A stretch of DNA of 64,000 bases from Microbacteriaceae bacterium PS02067 (GTDB lineage Bacteria > Actinomycetota > Actinomycetes > Actinomycetales > Microbacteriaceae), in NCBI GenBank assembly GCA_029960085.1, contig JASCPG010000006.1, positions 1 to 64,000 on the forward strand, written 5' to 3'. Of the stretch, positions 45,494 through 54,645 are shown one piece after another (the first letter of the stretch is position 1; every line of letters starts with the position of its first letter). The position numbers were made by a program, and so were the translations under genes. Under the pieces are notes generated by a model. It searched no databases, was not told the DNA's origin, and worked only from the letters and a program-made list of their open reading frames with translations.

Positions 45494-46615
45494 GTGACCG
45501 ACTCGACCGTCGCTGACGCGCGCGTGCGCGCCGCGCGCACCTCGGGGACCGTGCGCGTCGTCGGGGCGGGCCTGCTCGGCTCGTCGATCGGCCATGCACT
45601 GCGGAACTTGAGCGTCGACGTCGTGCTCGCGGATGCCTCACCCGCGCAGCTCCGCCTCGCGATCGACTACGGCGCCGGCCGCGCTGCCGCGCCCGGCGAC
45701 GCCCCCGCGCTCATCGTGGTCGCGACGCCCCCCGACGTCGTCGCCGACGTCGTCGAGCGGGAGCTGCGCGCGTACCCCGACGCCGTCGTCACCGATGTCG
45801 CGAGCGTCAAGCTCGACCCCCTGCAGGAGCTTCGCGGACGAGGCGTCGACCTGACGCACTACATCGGCTCGCACCCGATGGCGGGCCGCGAGCGCGGCGG
45901 GGCGATCGCCGCACGGGCGGACATCTTCGTCGGCCGACCCTGGGTCGTCTGCCGCGACGAGGAGACCCCCGCGCCGGATCTCGCACTCGTCGAAGGCCTC
46001 GCCCTCGACCTCGGCGCGACCCCGATCGAGATGACCCCCGAGGAGCACGACCGCGCGGTCGCGCTCGTCTCGCATGTGCCGCAGCTCGTGGCATCCCTCC
46101 TCGCCGGGCGGTTCGTCGACGCCGCCGATGACTTCCTGCGGCTCGCGGGGCAGGGCGTGCGCGACACGACGCGCATCGCCGCGTCGGCGCCGGAGCTCTG
46201 GGTGCAGATCCTCGGCGCGAACGCCGCACCGGTCGTCGATGTGCTCGACGCGCTGTCGGTCGACCTCGCGGCCGTCGCCGACGCGCTGCGCGATCCCGAA
46301 GAGCCGGGCGCCCGCCGGGCCGTCGCCGACACGATCCGCCGCGGCAACGACGGCGTCGAGCGCCTGCCCGGAAAGCACGGGCAGAAGCGCCACTTCGAGT
46401 CGATCGTCGTCATGGTGGACGACACCCCCGGCCAGCTCGGACGTCTGTTCGGCGACCTGGGGGAGTTGGACGTCAACGTAGAGGACCTCCGCCTCGAGCA
46501 CTCGCCGCGCGCACAGTTCGGCCTCGCGGAGATCAGCGTCGTCCCGAGTGCCGTGCGCCGCGCCGTCGAGGGCTTGGAAGAGCGCGGCTGGAAGATTGCG
46601 AGCGTGCCCTCATGA
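45494..46615 (+). CDS. tyrA: Prephenate dehydrogenase
   Basis: 373 residues. NAD(P) loop [15 protein letters not shown] near 23-37, catalytic His region [15 protein letters not shown] near 122-136, and a C-terminal ACT domain ([20 protein letters not shown], ~303-322) for feedback by tyrosine. It converts prephenate to 4-hydroxyphenylpyruvate. GTG start; overlaps cmk by four bases. Confidence 0.94.
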   Translation: MTDSTVADARVRAARTSGTVRVVGAGLLGSSIGHALRNLSVDVVLADASPAQLRLAIDYGAGRAAAPGDAPALIVVATPPDVVADVVERELRAYPDAVVTDVASVKLDPLQELRGRGVDLTHYIGSHPMAGRERGGAIAARADIFVGRPWVVCRDEETPAPDLALVEGLALDLGATPIEMTPEEHDRAVALVSHVPQLVASLLAGRFVDAADDFLRLAGQGVRDTTRIAASAPELWVQILGANAAPVVDVLDALSVDLAAVADALRDPEEPGARRAVADTIRRGNDGVERLPGKHGQKRHFESIVVMVDDTPGQLGRLFGDLGELDVNVEDLRLEHSPRAQFGLAEISVVPSAVRRAVEGLEERGWKIASVPS

Positions 46616-47322
46616 GCGTGCCCACGACAGCAGCGGATGCAGGCCGCGTGGTGACGGTGGCGATCGACGGCCCGGCCGGCTCGGGAAAGTCGAGCGTCTC
46701 GAAGCAGGCCGCGCGCCGCGTCGGCTACGGCTACCTCGACACGGGCGCCGCCTACCGTGCGCTCGCGTGGCACGTGCTCGACCGCGGCGCCGACACGGAC
46801 GACGAGGGCGCGGTGCGTCAGGCCGCCACGGACTTCCCCTACGCGATCTCGCTCGACCCCGACGACTACTGGGTGCGCGTCGGCGACGTCGACGTCACGG
46901 ACGCGATCCGCGAGCCGCGCGTGAGCTCCGCCGTGAGCGGGGTCGCCCGCGTGCCGGCCGTCCGCGCACGCGTGAACGATCTGTTCCGGGCTCTCGTCGC
47001 GGCATCCGGACGCCCCGGCGTCATCGTCGAAGGGCGCGACATCACGACCGTCGTCGCCCCCGATGCGCCCGTGCGCATCCTGCTGACGGCGGCGCCCGAG
47101 GTGCGTGCCGCGCGGCGGAGCGCCGAAATGACCGGGCACGACGCGGCATCCGTCGCCGACGCCCTCCATCGCCGCGACGCGGCGGACAGCAAGGTCGTCG
47201 ACTTCCTCACCGCCGCGCCCGGCGTGACGGTGGTCGATTCGACCGATCTCGATTTCGCACAGACCGTGGAGGCCGTCCTGGACGTCATCTCCGCGGGGAC
47301 AGGAGCGCCCGATGGCCGCTGA
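46612..47322 (+). CDS. cmk: Cytidylate kinase
   Basis: 236 residues. P-loop [15 protein letters not shown] near 18-32, followed by [12 protein letters not shown], which binds CMP. Phosphorylates CMP/dCMP. Sits between tyrA and der, the usual actinobacterial order. Overlaps der by 11 bases. Confidence 0.95.
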   Translation: MSVPTTAADAGRVVTVAIDGPAGSGKSSVSKQAARRVGYGYLDTGAAYRALAWHVLDRGADTDDEGAVRQAATDFPYAISLDPDDYWVRVGDVDVTDAIREPRVSSAVSGVARVPAVRARVNDLFRALVAASGRPGVIVEGRDITTVVAPDAPVRILLTAAPEVRAARRSAEMTGHDAASVADALHRRDAADSKVVDFLTAAPGVTVVDSTDLDFAQTVEAVLDVISAGTGAPDGR

Positions 47323-48835
47323 GGACGAGTACGAAGGTGGCCCCGACCACCTCGAAGAGAAGATGGCGGCCCTCGACGTGGAACTCGCCGACCAGCGGGC
47401 GGCGGCGCTGCGCGCGTCGCTCGCCGACTACGACCTGGACGACGAGGATGCCGAGCTGCTCGCCGGCTTCACGGCGGGCGGCGAGGTCGTCGAGGTGCTC
47501 CCCGCGCTCCCGGTCGTCGCGATCGTCGGGCGCCCGAACGTCGGCAAGTCGGCGCTCGTGAACCGGATCCTCGGGCGCCGAGAGGCGGTCGTCGAGGACA
47601 CCCCCGGCGTCACGCGCGACCGCGTGACGTACAAGGCCGAGTGGATGGACCGGAAGTTCACCCTCGTCGACACGGGCGGCTGGGAACCGGATGCCCGCGG
47701 CATCGACCGCTCCGTCGCGGCGCAGGCGGAGGTCGCGATCGACCTCGCCGACGTCGTCCTGTTCGTCGTGGACGCCATGGTCGGGGCGACCGCGACGGAC
47801 GAGGCGGTCGTGCGGCTGCTGCGCAGCTCGCGCAAGCCCGTGTTCCTCGTCGCGAACAAGATCGACGACGCCCGGCAGGAGCCGGAGGCCGCGGCGCTGT
47901 GGAACCTCGGTCTCGGTGAGCCGCACCCCGTCTCCGCGATCCACGGTCGCGGTGTCGCCGACCTCCTCGACGAGATCATGGAGGTGCTCCCCGAAGTCTC
48001 CGCCGTCGCGAAGAATGAGCTCGGCGGGCCGCGTCGCGTCGCGATCCTCGGACGCCCCAACGTCGGCAAGTCGTCGCTGCTGAACAAGGCCGCCGGGGAG
48101 GAGCGCGTCGTCGTCAACGAGCTCGCCGGCACGACCCGCGACCCCGTGGATGAGATCGTCGAGCTCGGCGGAAAGCTCTGGCGCTTCGTCGACACCGCCG
48201 GCATCCGCCGTCGCGTGCACCTCCAGCAGGGTGCCGACTTCTACGCGTCGCTGCGCACCTCTGCGGCGCTCGAGAAGGCCGAAGTCGCCGTCGTCGTCCT
48301 CGACGTGTCGCAGTCGATAAGCGTGCAGGACCTCAACATCATCGACCTCGTGCTCGAGTCGGGGCGCGCCCTCGTGCTCGCGTTCAACAAGTGGGATCGC
48401 CTGAACGACGACGACATGGAGAACGCCGACCGCCGGCGCTACCTCGAGCGGGAGATCGAGCAGGACCTCGCCCACGTCACGTGGGCGCCGCGCGTGAACA
48501 TCTCCGCGCGGACGGGCCGTCACCTCGACAAGCTCGTGCCCGCGCTCGAGACGGCGCTCGCGTCGTGGGACCAGCGCATCTCGACGGGCAAGTTCAACGC
48601 GTTCCTGTCCGAGCTCGTCGCGGAGCACCCGCACCCGCTGCGCGGTGGCAAGCAGCCGCGCATCCTCTTCGGCACGCAGGCATCCACCCGCCCGCCGACA
48701 TTCGTGCTGTTCACGACCGGATTCCTCGACCCGGGCTACCGCCGGTTCATCCAGCGGCGCCTGCGCGAGGTGTTCGGCTTCGAGGGCACGCCGATCGTCA
48801 CGAACATGCGCGTGCGGGAGCGCCGCCAGCGCTGA
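47312..48835 (+). CDS. der: Ribosome biogenesis GTPase Der (EngA)
   Basis: 507 residues with two G domains: [15 protein letters not shown] near 72-86 and [15 protein letters not shown] near 247-261, then a C-terminal KH-like domain. Each keeps the DxxG and NKxD elements (DTGG, NKID; DTAG, NKWD). The N-terminal ~65 residues are an acidic extension, frequent in actinobacterial Der. Needed for 50S assembly. Confidence 0.96.
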   Translation: MAAEDEYEGGPDHLEEKMAALDVELADQRAAALRASLADYDLDDEDAELLAGFTAGGEVVEVLPALPVVAIVGRPNVGKSALVNRILGRREAVVEDTPGVTRDRVTYKAEWMDRKFTLVDTGGWEPDARGIDRSVAAQAEVAIDLADVVLFVVDAMVGATATDEAVVRLLRSSRKPVFLVANKIDDARQEPEAAALWNLGLGEPHPVSAIHGRGVADLLDEIMEVLPEVSAVAKNELGGPRRVAILGRPNVGKSSLLNKAAGEERVVVNELAGTTRDPVDEIVELGGKLWRFVDTAGIRRRVHLQQGADFYASLRTSAALEKAEVAVVVLDVSQSISVQDLNIIDLVLESGRALVLAFNKWDRLNDDDMENADRRRYLEREIEQDLAHVTWAPRVNISARTGRHLDKLVPALETALASWDQRISTGKFNAFLSELVAEHPHPLRGGKQPRILFGTQASTRPPTFVLFTTGFLDPGYRRFIQRRLREVFGFEGTPIVTNMRVRERRQR

Positions 48836-48865
48836 CGCTCCCTGCGGCGCTTCGGCGTTTCGCTT

Positions 48866-48895
48866 TTGTCTCTTACATACCCCAAGGGGTATGCT
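48866..48895 (+). promoter_or_regulatory. Promoter with CstR/CsoR-like operator
   Basis: TTGTCT (48866-48871) and TATGCT (48890-48895) are 18 bases apart. ATACCCCAAGGGGTAT, a perfect 16-bp palindrome (48877-48892), fills most of the spacer and overlaps the -10. This is the operator type of the CsoR/CstR family, in which CstR controls sulfide and polysulfide detoxification genes. A short GTGGT-CGG-ACCAC stem follows at 48899-48911. Confidence 0.75.
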
Positions 48896-48932
48896 CAGGT
48901 GGTCGGACCACAAGCCTGTGAAGGGGACGAGA

Positions 48933-51416
48933 ATGAAGCTGGTCGTCGTCGGCGGAGTCGCCGGAGGGGCATCGGTCGCGGCACGCGCGCGACGGTTGGA
49001 TGAGGATGCCGAGATCGTCGTGTTCGAGCGCGGCGACTACGTGTCGTTCGCCAACTGCGGCCTGCCGTACCACATCGGCGGTGTGATCGCCGATCGCGAG
49101 CGCCTGCTGCTGCAGACGCCGGAGAGCCTGCGCGAGGCCCTCGATCTCGACGTGCGCGTCGACAGCGAGGTGATCTCGCTCGACCGCGACGCACGCACCG
49201 TCAGGGTGCGCGATGTGCGCACCGGGCGGGAGTACACCGAGGCGTACGATGCACTCGCCCTGTGCGCGGGCGCCGACCCGGTCCAGCTCGCCCTCCCCGG
49301 AGCGGACCTGCCGGGCATCCATGTCCTCCGCAATGTCGAAGACATGGACCGCATCAAAGCGCACCTGGATGCCGCGATCGCGCGCACCCGCGACGCCGGC
49401 CGAGCCGTGCGCACCGTCGTGATCGGCGCCGGGTACATCGGTGTCGAACTGGCCGAGAACTTCCGTCACCGGGGCGCCGAGGTCTCCGTCGTCGAGATCG
49501 CCGACCAGATCCTGCCGCCGCTCGACAAAGAGGTGTCGATCCCCGTCGAGGAGCACGTGCGCGGGCGCGGTGTCCAGCTGCACCTGGGTACGGCGGCGGC
49601 CGCCTTCGCCGCTGGTCCCGACGGGTCGGTGCGCGTCGAACTCCAGAACGGCACGACACTCGAGGCCGACCTCGTCGTGCTGTCGGCCGGCGTGCGCCCG
49701 AACGTCTCGCTCGCGCGTGAGGCCGGGATCGAGCTCGGGCCCCGCGGTGGCATCCTCGTCGACACCCATATGCGCACGTCCGATCCGCACATCTGGGCGG
49801 CGGGCGACGCCGTCGAAACGGCGCACGTCGTGCTGCCGGGCACGTGGATCACGCCGCTCGCCGGCCCCGCCAACCGCGAGGGGCGCGTCGCGGCGGAGAG
49901 CATCTGCGGCCGCGACACCGAGTACACCGCCACACAGGGCACGTCGATCGTCAAGGTCTTCGAGATGACGGCGGGTGCCACGGGTGCCACAGAGCGTCAA
50001 CTCGTTCAGGCGGGCATGGCATACCGGACCGTCCACCTGCACCCCTCCGGCCATGCGGGCTACTACCCGGGCACGGCGATGATGCACATGAAGGTGCTGT
50101 TCGACCCGGACGACGGCCGACTCCTGGGCGCCCAGATCGCGGGGTTCGACGGCGTCGACAAACGACTCGACGTGCTCGCCGCCGCAATCCGCATGGGTGC
50201 GACGGTCTTCGACCTCGAGGGTTTCGAACTCGCCTACGCCCCGCCGTTCGGCTCGGCGAAGGACCCCGTCAACATGGCCGGCTTCATCGCGAGCAACGTC
50301 GTCCGAGGCGACCTCCGCCTCTGGTACGCACAGGACTTCCCCGCTGCGGTCGACGGCGCGCGGATCGTCGACGTCCGCACGGCGGAGGAGTACGCGATCT
50401 GGCACGTGCCCGGGGCCGAGAACGTGCCGCTGCCCACGGTGCGTGAGGCGAGCGCCGACTGGGACCGCTCGGTGCCGGTGCGGCTCTACTGCGGCGTCGG
50501 GTTCCGCAGCTACCTCGCCTACCGGGCTCTCATCCAGCGCGGGTTCGTCGACGTCGCGATGCTCTCGGGCGGATCGCACACGTTCCGCTTCTGGCACGAT
50601 CTCGAGCAGGCGCGCGTCGAACCGCGTGAGGCGGAGATCCACTATGCGGAGGCCGTCGACCTCACGGCGCAGGCGCACGGGACAGGTGAGGTCGTGGATC
50701 TCGACTGCACGGGCCTCGCCTGCCCGGGCCCGATCATGAAGCTCGCCAAGAAGATGGACGAGCTCGCCCCCGGAGACGACGTGGTCGTGCACGTGTCGGA
50801 TCCCGGCTTCGCGCACGACGGCCCGGCGTGGGCGGAGACCAAGGGGCATCAGCTGCTCGCGATCGAACCGGAGGGGCCGGGGTACGTCGCGACCTTCCGG
50901 AAGGCATCCGCTCCTCGCACCTCCTCCGCCGCGGCCGTCGCAACGAAGGATCAGGTCTCGTTCGTCGTGTTCTCCGGCGACCTCGACAAGGTTCTCGCCG
51001 CGTTCATCATCGCCAACGGGGCGATCGCGATGGGGCAGAAGGTCTCGATGTTCTTCACGTTCTGGGGGCTGAACGCGCTGCGCCGGCAGGATCCGCCGGC
51101 GCGCGACAAGTCGATGATGGACCGGATGTTCGGGATGATGATGCCGTCGGGAGCCGACAAACTGCCGCTGTCGCAGCTGAACATGGCCGGCGCGGGCAGT
51201 GCGATGATCAAGCACGTCATGAAGGAGCATTCGGTGCAGACTCTGCCCGAACTGATGACGGCGGCCCGCGACGGCGGGGCGCGGCTCATCGGCTGCACCA
51301 TGACGATGGATCTGCTCGGCATCGCCGAGAGCGACCTGCTCGACGGCGTCGAACTCGGCGGTGTCGCGACATTCCTCGCCGAGGCGCAGAAGTCGGGCAC
51401 GACCCTGTTCATCTGA
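48933..51416 (+). CDS. CoA-disulfide reductase / rhodanese / TusA / DsrE four-domain fusion
   Basis: 827 residues. Residues 1-445 are a FAD- and NAD(P)H-binding CoA-disulfide (persulfide) reductase: VVVGGVAGGASVAARAR near 4-20, catalytic Cys42 in SFANCGLPYH, second Rossmann loop VVIGAGYIGVELAENF. Residues ~455-555 are rhodanese with Cys520 (LYCGVGFRS). Residues ~585-655 are TusA-like with DLDCTGLACPGP (Cys592, Cys597). Residues ~672-827 are DsrE-like with Cys788 in LIGCTMTMD. One chain can thus reduce, transfer and carry sulfane sulfur. ATG behind AAGGGGACGAG. Known relatives are two- or four-domain Npsr-type enzymes. The CstR-like operator upstream supports a role in sulfide or persulfide stress. 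No regulator gene is adjacent. Confidence 0.9.
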   Translation: MKLVVVGGVAGGASVAARARRLDEDAEIVVFERGDYVSFANCGLPYHIGGVIADRERLLLQTPESLREALDLDVRVDSEVISLDRDARTVRVRDVRTGREYTEAYDALALCAGADPVQLALPGADLPGIHVLRNVEDMDRIKAHLDAAIARTRDAGRAVRTVVIGAGYIGVELAENFRHRGAEVSVVEIADQILPPLDKEVSIPVEEHVRGRGVQLHLGTAAAAFAAGPDGSVRVELQNGTTLEADLVVLSAGVRPNVSLAREAGIELGPRGGILVDTHMRTSDPHIWAAGDAVETAHVVLPGTWITPLAGPANREGRVAAESICGRDTEYTATQGTSIVKVFEMTAGATGATERQLVQAGMAYRTVHLHPSGHAGYYPGTAMMHMKVLFDPDDGRLLGAQIAGFDGVDKRLDVLAAAIRMGATVFDLEGFELAYAPPFGSAKDPVNMAGFIASNVVRGDLRLWYAQDFPAAVDGARIVDVRTAEEYAIWHVPGAENVPLPTVREASADWDRSVPVRLYCGVGFRSYLAYRALIQRGFVDVAMLSGGSHTFRFWHDLEQARVEPREAEIHYAEAVDLTAQAHGTGEVVDLDCTGLACPGPIMKLAKKMDELAPGDDVVVHVSDPGFAHDGPAWAETKGHQLLAIEPEGPGYVATFRKASAPRTSSAAAVATKDQVSFVVFSGDLDKVLAAFIIANGAIAMGQKVSMFFTFWGLNALRRQDPPARDKSMMDRMFGMMMPSGADKLPLSQLNMAGAGSAMIKHVMKEHSVQTLPELMTAARDGGARLIGCTMTMDLLGIAESDLLDGVELGGVATFLAEAQKSGTTLFI

Positions 51417-51488
51417 GGTCGCGCGGCGCGTCGTCTGAGGCCGCGCGGCCCGTCAACTGGGGTCAACGCGGCCCGGCCGGCGCGGCCT

Positions 51489-51527
51489 CGCCTGCGTAGC
51501 CCCGCCTGCGTAGCCCCGCCTGCGCAG
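51489..51527. repeat. 14-bp tandem repeat, ~2.8 units
   Basis: CGCCTGCGTAGCCC repeated twice, then CGCCTGCGCAG. A simple local expansion beside the palindromic repeats. Confidence 0.8.
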
Positions 51528-51625
51528 TGAGTTCTGGCGCGATCGAGGCCGCGCGGCCCGTCGGCAAGCACAGCCGGTGATACCGGGGGTCTCCCGTCGA
51601 CACGTCGGTTGCTCGCGAACCCGGT

Positions 51626-51707
51626 CCCGAACTCCTCCATTTCGTGGGTTATCCGTGTGCCACGCCGGGGATACGGCCCGGTCGCGGGTGATCTGGAGGA
51701 GTTCGGG
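51626..51707. repeat. Palindromic repeat family 2, copy D
   Basis: 82 bp bounded by perfect 14-bp inverted ends CCCGAACTCCTCCA and TGGAGGAGTTCGGG. Interior includes TTTCGTG and GGGTGATC with GTGCCACGCCGGGGATACGG between. Confidence 0.85.
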
Positions 51708-51808
51708 TCGCGCGCCGGCCGAGACGGCCGCGCGGTGGGGGTGCGCGGCGTCTCGCGACGAGGCTCGAGGATTCGCCGGTCGACGCGGGGATGCCCGGGA
51801 GGGCCGGT

Positions 51809-51890
51809 CCCGAACTCCTCCATCTCGTGCGGAATCAGGTCGCCACGCCGGGAATCCGGCCCCGTGGCGGGTGATGTGGAGGAGTTCGGG
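51809..51890. repeat. Palindromic repeat family 2, copy E
   Basis: 82 bp with the same 14-bp ends as copy D and a similar interior (TCTCGTG ... GCCACGCCGGGAATCCGGC ... GGGTGATG). It begins 183 bp after copy D, in the same orientation. The inner bases differ at many positions while the ends are identical. Confidence 0.85.
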
Positions 51891-51937
51891 TCGCGCTGAC
51901 CCGCCGCCTCTGGGGGTCCCGGGCGGTGGGTCGAGCG

Positions 51938-52678
51938 TCAGCGCACGACGAGGCTCACGAACCGCTCGACGGGGAGGTCGTCGAGCGCCAGCGGCGCGTC
52001 GGCGTCTGCTGCCGCCTGGACGCGGGGGAGCGGGTTGCGGGCGCCGGTCTCGCGGAACCGTTGCACGGCCCAGCAGTCAACACCCGCGTCGGCCAGCCGA
52101 CAACCGAGCTCACGCAGGCGGGCGTCGTCGATCGCGCCCGGATGCACGGTCGTGCGGACCTCGAAGTCGAGTGGGCGGTCGGTCCCGGCGCGTAGCAGGC
52201 GGTTGCCGAGCACGAGTTCGAGCGAGCGCCACGGGGCGTTCGCGCTGTTCTGTCGCCCCGTCACGAGGTCGTAATCGCCCGGGAGGGCCTTGATGTCCAA
52301 GCCCACCCAATCCACGTGAGGGAGCGCCTGCGCGAGAAGCCCCGGGTAGGCGCCCGCCGTGTGCAGGCCCACCTGGAAGCCGAGTGCGTGCACCATCTCC
52401 ATCGCGGGGATCAGCGCGCGCTGGAGCGTGGGTTCCCCGCCCGAGAACACGACCCCGTCGACGAGTCCGATGCGGTCGCACAGCAGGTCGACGACGTCGC
52501 TCCAGCTGTACTCGCCCTCGGCGCGTGGATCGATCAGCGCGGGGTTGTGGCAGTAGAAACAGCTCCACGGGCATCCCTGCAGGAACACCGTCGCGGCGAG
52601 AGTGTCGGGCCAGTCGACCGTCGAGAAGGGCGTGATACCGGCGATGTTCAACTCATAGGCTGCGGCAGCGCGGACCAT
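51938..52678 (-). CDS. nrdG: Anaerobic ribonucleotide reductase activating enzyme
   Basis: 246-residue radical-SAM protein. The cluster motif is CPWSCFYC (Cx3CxxC) near residue 34-41, preceded by TVFLQG, with FSGGEPT near 78-84. It makes the glycyl radical on NrdD using a 4Fe-4S cluster and SAM. ATG chosen because AAGGAG lies just before it and the protein then has family length. It overlaps the 3' end of nrdD by 31 bases. Confidence 0.92.
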   Translation of the reverse strand: MVRAAAAYELNIAGITPFSTVDWPDTLAATVFLQGCPWSCFYCHNPALIDPRAEGEYSWSDVVDLLCDRIGLVDGVVFSGGEPTLQRALIPAMEMVHALGFQVGLHTAGAYPGLLAQALPHVDWVGLDIKALPGDYDLVTGRQNSANAPWRSLELVLGNRLLRAGTDRPLDFEVRTTVHPGAIDDARLRELGCRLADAGVDCWAVQRFRETGARNPLPRVQAAADADAPLALDDLPVERFVSLVVR

Positions 52679-54480
52679 GACTGCTCCTTCGATGTCGTCG
52701 ACGGTGCGACGAAGTACGTCCTTTCTGAAGCTTCGCCCTTCTTGCCGATGTTGAAGGACGCTATGGGCCGGAAGTATCCCATGACGCGCGTCCAGACCTC
52801 GCACGCGGCTCCGCAGCGCTCGCAGAGCTCGTGATGACCCGAAAGGTAGCCGTGCTGCGGGCACACCGAGAACGTCGGCGTGATCGTGAGGTACGGCAGT
52901 CGGAAACGCTCCAGAGCGCGGCGTACGAAGTCGCGGCAGGCACGCGCGGAGGTCATCGCCTCACCCAGGTACAGATGCAACACGGTGCCGCCGGTGTAGA
53001 GCTGCTGCAGCGGCTCCTGCATTTCGAGTGCGAGGAACGGGTCTTCGGTGAAGCCGACGGGCAGTTGCGACGAGTTCGTGTAGTACGGGTTCGTGGCGGT
53101 GCCCGCGTGCAGGATCCCATCGAAGCGGGCGATGTCCTCCTTCGCGAACCGGTAGGTGGTGCCCTCGGCGGGTGTGGCCTCGAGGTTGTACATGCGCCCC
53201 GTCTCCTCCTGGAACCGGACGATGCGCGCGCGGACGCGTTCCAGGAGGCGCACCGCCGCGGCCGCCCCCTGCTCGTCGGTGATGTCGAGCGTGTCGCGGG
53301 AGAGGTTCCGGACGTACTCGTTGATGCCGTTGACGCCGATCGTCGAGAAGTGGTTGTCGAGTGTTCCGAGATAGCGCTTCGTGTACGGGAAGAGTCCGCC
53401 GTCGAGGTGGCGCGTGATCACGGCGCGCTTGGCCTCGAGGCTGTCGCGCGCGATGTCGAGCAGGTCGTCGAGCTGTGCGAGGGCTGCCTCCTCGTCGCCG
53501 GAGTGGACGAACCCGAGGCGTGCGCAGTTGATCGTGACGACACCGATCGACCCGGTCTGCTCCGCGGAGCCGAACAGGCCGTTGCCGCGCTTGAGGAGTT
53601 CGGTCAGGTCGAGCTGCAGCCGGCAGCACATCGACCGGATCATGTGGGGGTCGAGGTCGGAGTTCACGAAGTTCTGGAAGTAGGGCAGGCCGTACTTCGC
53701 CGTCATCGCGAACAGTGCCTCGACGTTCTCGCCCTCCCATTCGAAGTCCTTCGTGATGTTGTAGGTCGGGATCGGGAACGTGAAGGCGCGCCCCTCGGCA
53801 TCCCCCGCCGTCATCACCTCGATGAAGGCGCGGTTGATGAGCGCCATCTCGGGCGCGAGGTCGCCGTAGGCGAAGTCCTGCACCTCGTAGCCGATGAGGG
53901 GTCGCTGGTCGCGGAGATCGTCGGGGCAGACCCAGTCGAAGGTGAGGTTCGTGAACGGTGTCTGCGTGCCCCAGCGGCTCGGGACGTTGAGGTTGAAGAT
54001 GAACTCCTGCATCGCCTGGAGCACTTCGTCGTAGCCGAGGCCGTCGCGACGGACGTAGGGGGCGAGGTACGTGTCGAACGAGGAGAACGCCTGCGCGCCG
54101 GCCCATTCGTTCTGGAGGGTGCCGAGGAAGTTCACGAGCTGCCCGAGGGCGCTCGAGAAGTGCCGCGGGGGAGCACTCGCGATGCGGCCGGGGACGCCGT
54201 TGAAGCCCTGCTCGAGCACCATCCGCAAGGACCATCCGGCGCAGTAGCCCGCGAAGACGTCGAGGTCGTGGATGTGCAGGTCGCCCTCACGGTGGGCGCG
54301 GCCGGCGTCGGCGGAGTAGACCTCGTCGAGCCAGTAGTTCGCGATGACCTTGCCTGCGACGTTCAGGATCATGCCGCCGAGCGAGTAGCCCTGATTGGCG
54401 TTCGCGTTGACGCGCCAGTCGGCGCGGGCGAGGTACTCGTCGACGGAGGCGGCTACGGGGATGGAGCGGGGGGATGCCAT
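52648..54480 (-). CDS. nrdD: Anaerobic ribonucleoside-triphosphate reductase
   Basis: 610 residues. Oxygen-sensitive class III reductase of NTPs. Active-site Cys is in MCCRLQLDL; the C-terminal zinc site is CPQHGY ... CERCG near 542-562, and the radical-bearing Gly is expected in RVMGYFRPI near 572-580. No N-terminal ATP-cone is apparent, so activity regulation may be simpler than in E. coli NrdD. ATG 54480 follows GGAAAGAG; an in-frame ATG at 54528 overlaps the NrdR box and is less likely. Suggests growth or survival without oxygen. Confidence 0.93.
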   Translation of the reverse strand: MASPRSIPVAASVDEYLARADWRVNANANQGYSLGGMILNVAGKVIANYWLDEVYSADAGRAHREGDLHIHDLDVFAGYCAGWSLRMVLEQGFNGVPGRIASAPPRHFSSALGQLVNFLGTLQNEWAGAQAFSSFDTYLAPYVRRDGLGYDEVLQAMQEFIFNLNVPSRWGTQTPFTNLTFDWVCPDDLRDQRPLIGYEVQDFAYGDLAPEMALINRAFIEVMTAGDAEGRAFTFPIPTYNITKDFEWEGENVEALFAMTAKYGLPYFQNFVNSDLDPHMIRSMCCRLQLDLTELLKRGNGLFGSAEQTGSIGVVTINCARLGFVHSGDEEAALAQLDDLLDIARDSLEAKRAVITRHLDGGLFPYTKRYLGTLDNHFSTIGVNGINEYVRNLSRDTLDITDEQGAAAAVRLLERVRARIVRFQEETGRMYNLEATPAEGTTYRFAKEDIARFDGILHAGTATNPYYTNSSQLPVGFTEDPFLALEMQEPLQQLYTGGTVLHLYLGEAMTSARACRDFVRRALERFRLPYLTITPTFSVCPQHGYLSGHHELCERCGAACEVWTRVMGYFRPIASFNIGKKGEASERTYFVAPSTTSKEQSWSALPQPMS

Positions 54481-54521
54481 GACGCGGGCTCTCTTTCCGG
54501 TGTGGATGGAATGTGGTCTGA

Positions 54522-54568
54522 CCACCATATGTTGTGGTCAGCTCACATTGGTACACAAGATGTGGCGT
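54522..54568 (-). promoter_or_regulatory. Tandem NrdR boxes upstream of nrdD
   Basis: Box 1 is CCACCATATGTTGTGG (54522-54537), a near-palindrome. Box 2 is ACACAAGATGTGGCGT (54553-54568). They match the NrdR consensus acaCwAtATaTwGwgt and start exactly 31 bp apart, the spacing NrdR needs to bind cooperatively. They lie between nrdD and the divergent Nudix gene; repression of nrdD-nrdG is the expected role. Confidence 0.8.
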
Positions 54569-54645
54569 GTCGCGCATCGTGTCGTCTTGTGTCTGCGTTG
54601 TGGTCACCTGTGCCAGGTCGTCATCGGATGTGACAGGCTGAGACG

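Larger units (their letters stand above)
51417..51937. other. Convergent spacer with repeats, no gene
   Basis: This stretch lies between the convergent fusion gene and nrdG. It holds GAGGCCGCGCGGCCCGTC twice (~51438-51455 and 51546-51563), a 14-bp tandem repeat and two 82-bp palindromes. No credible coding frame. Confidence 0.6.
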
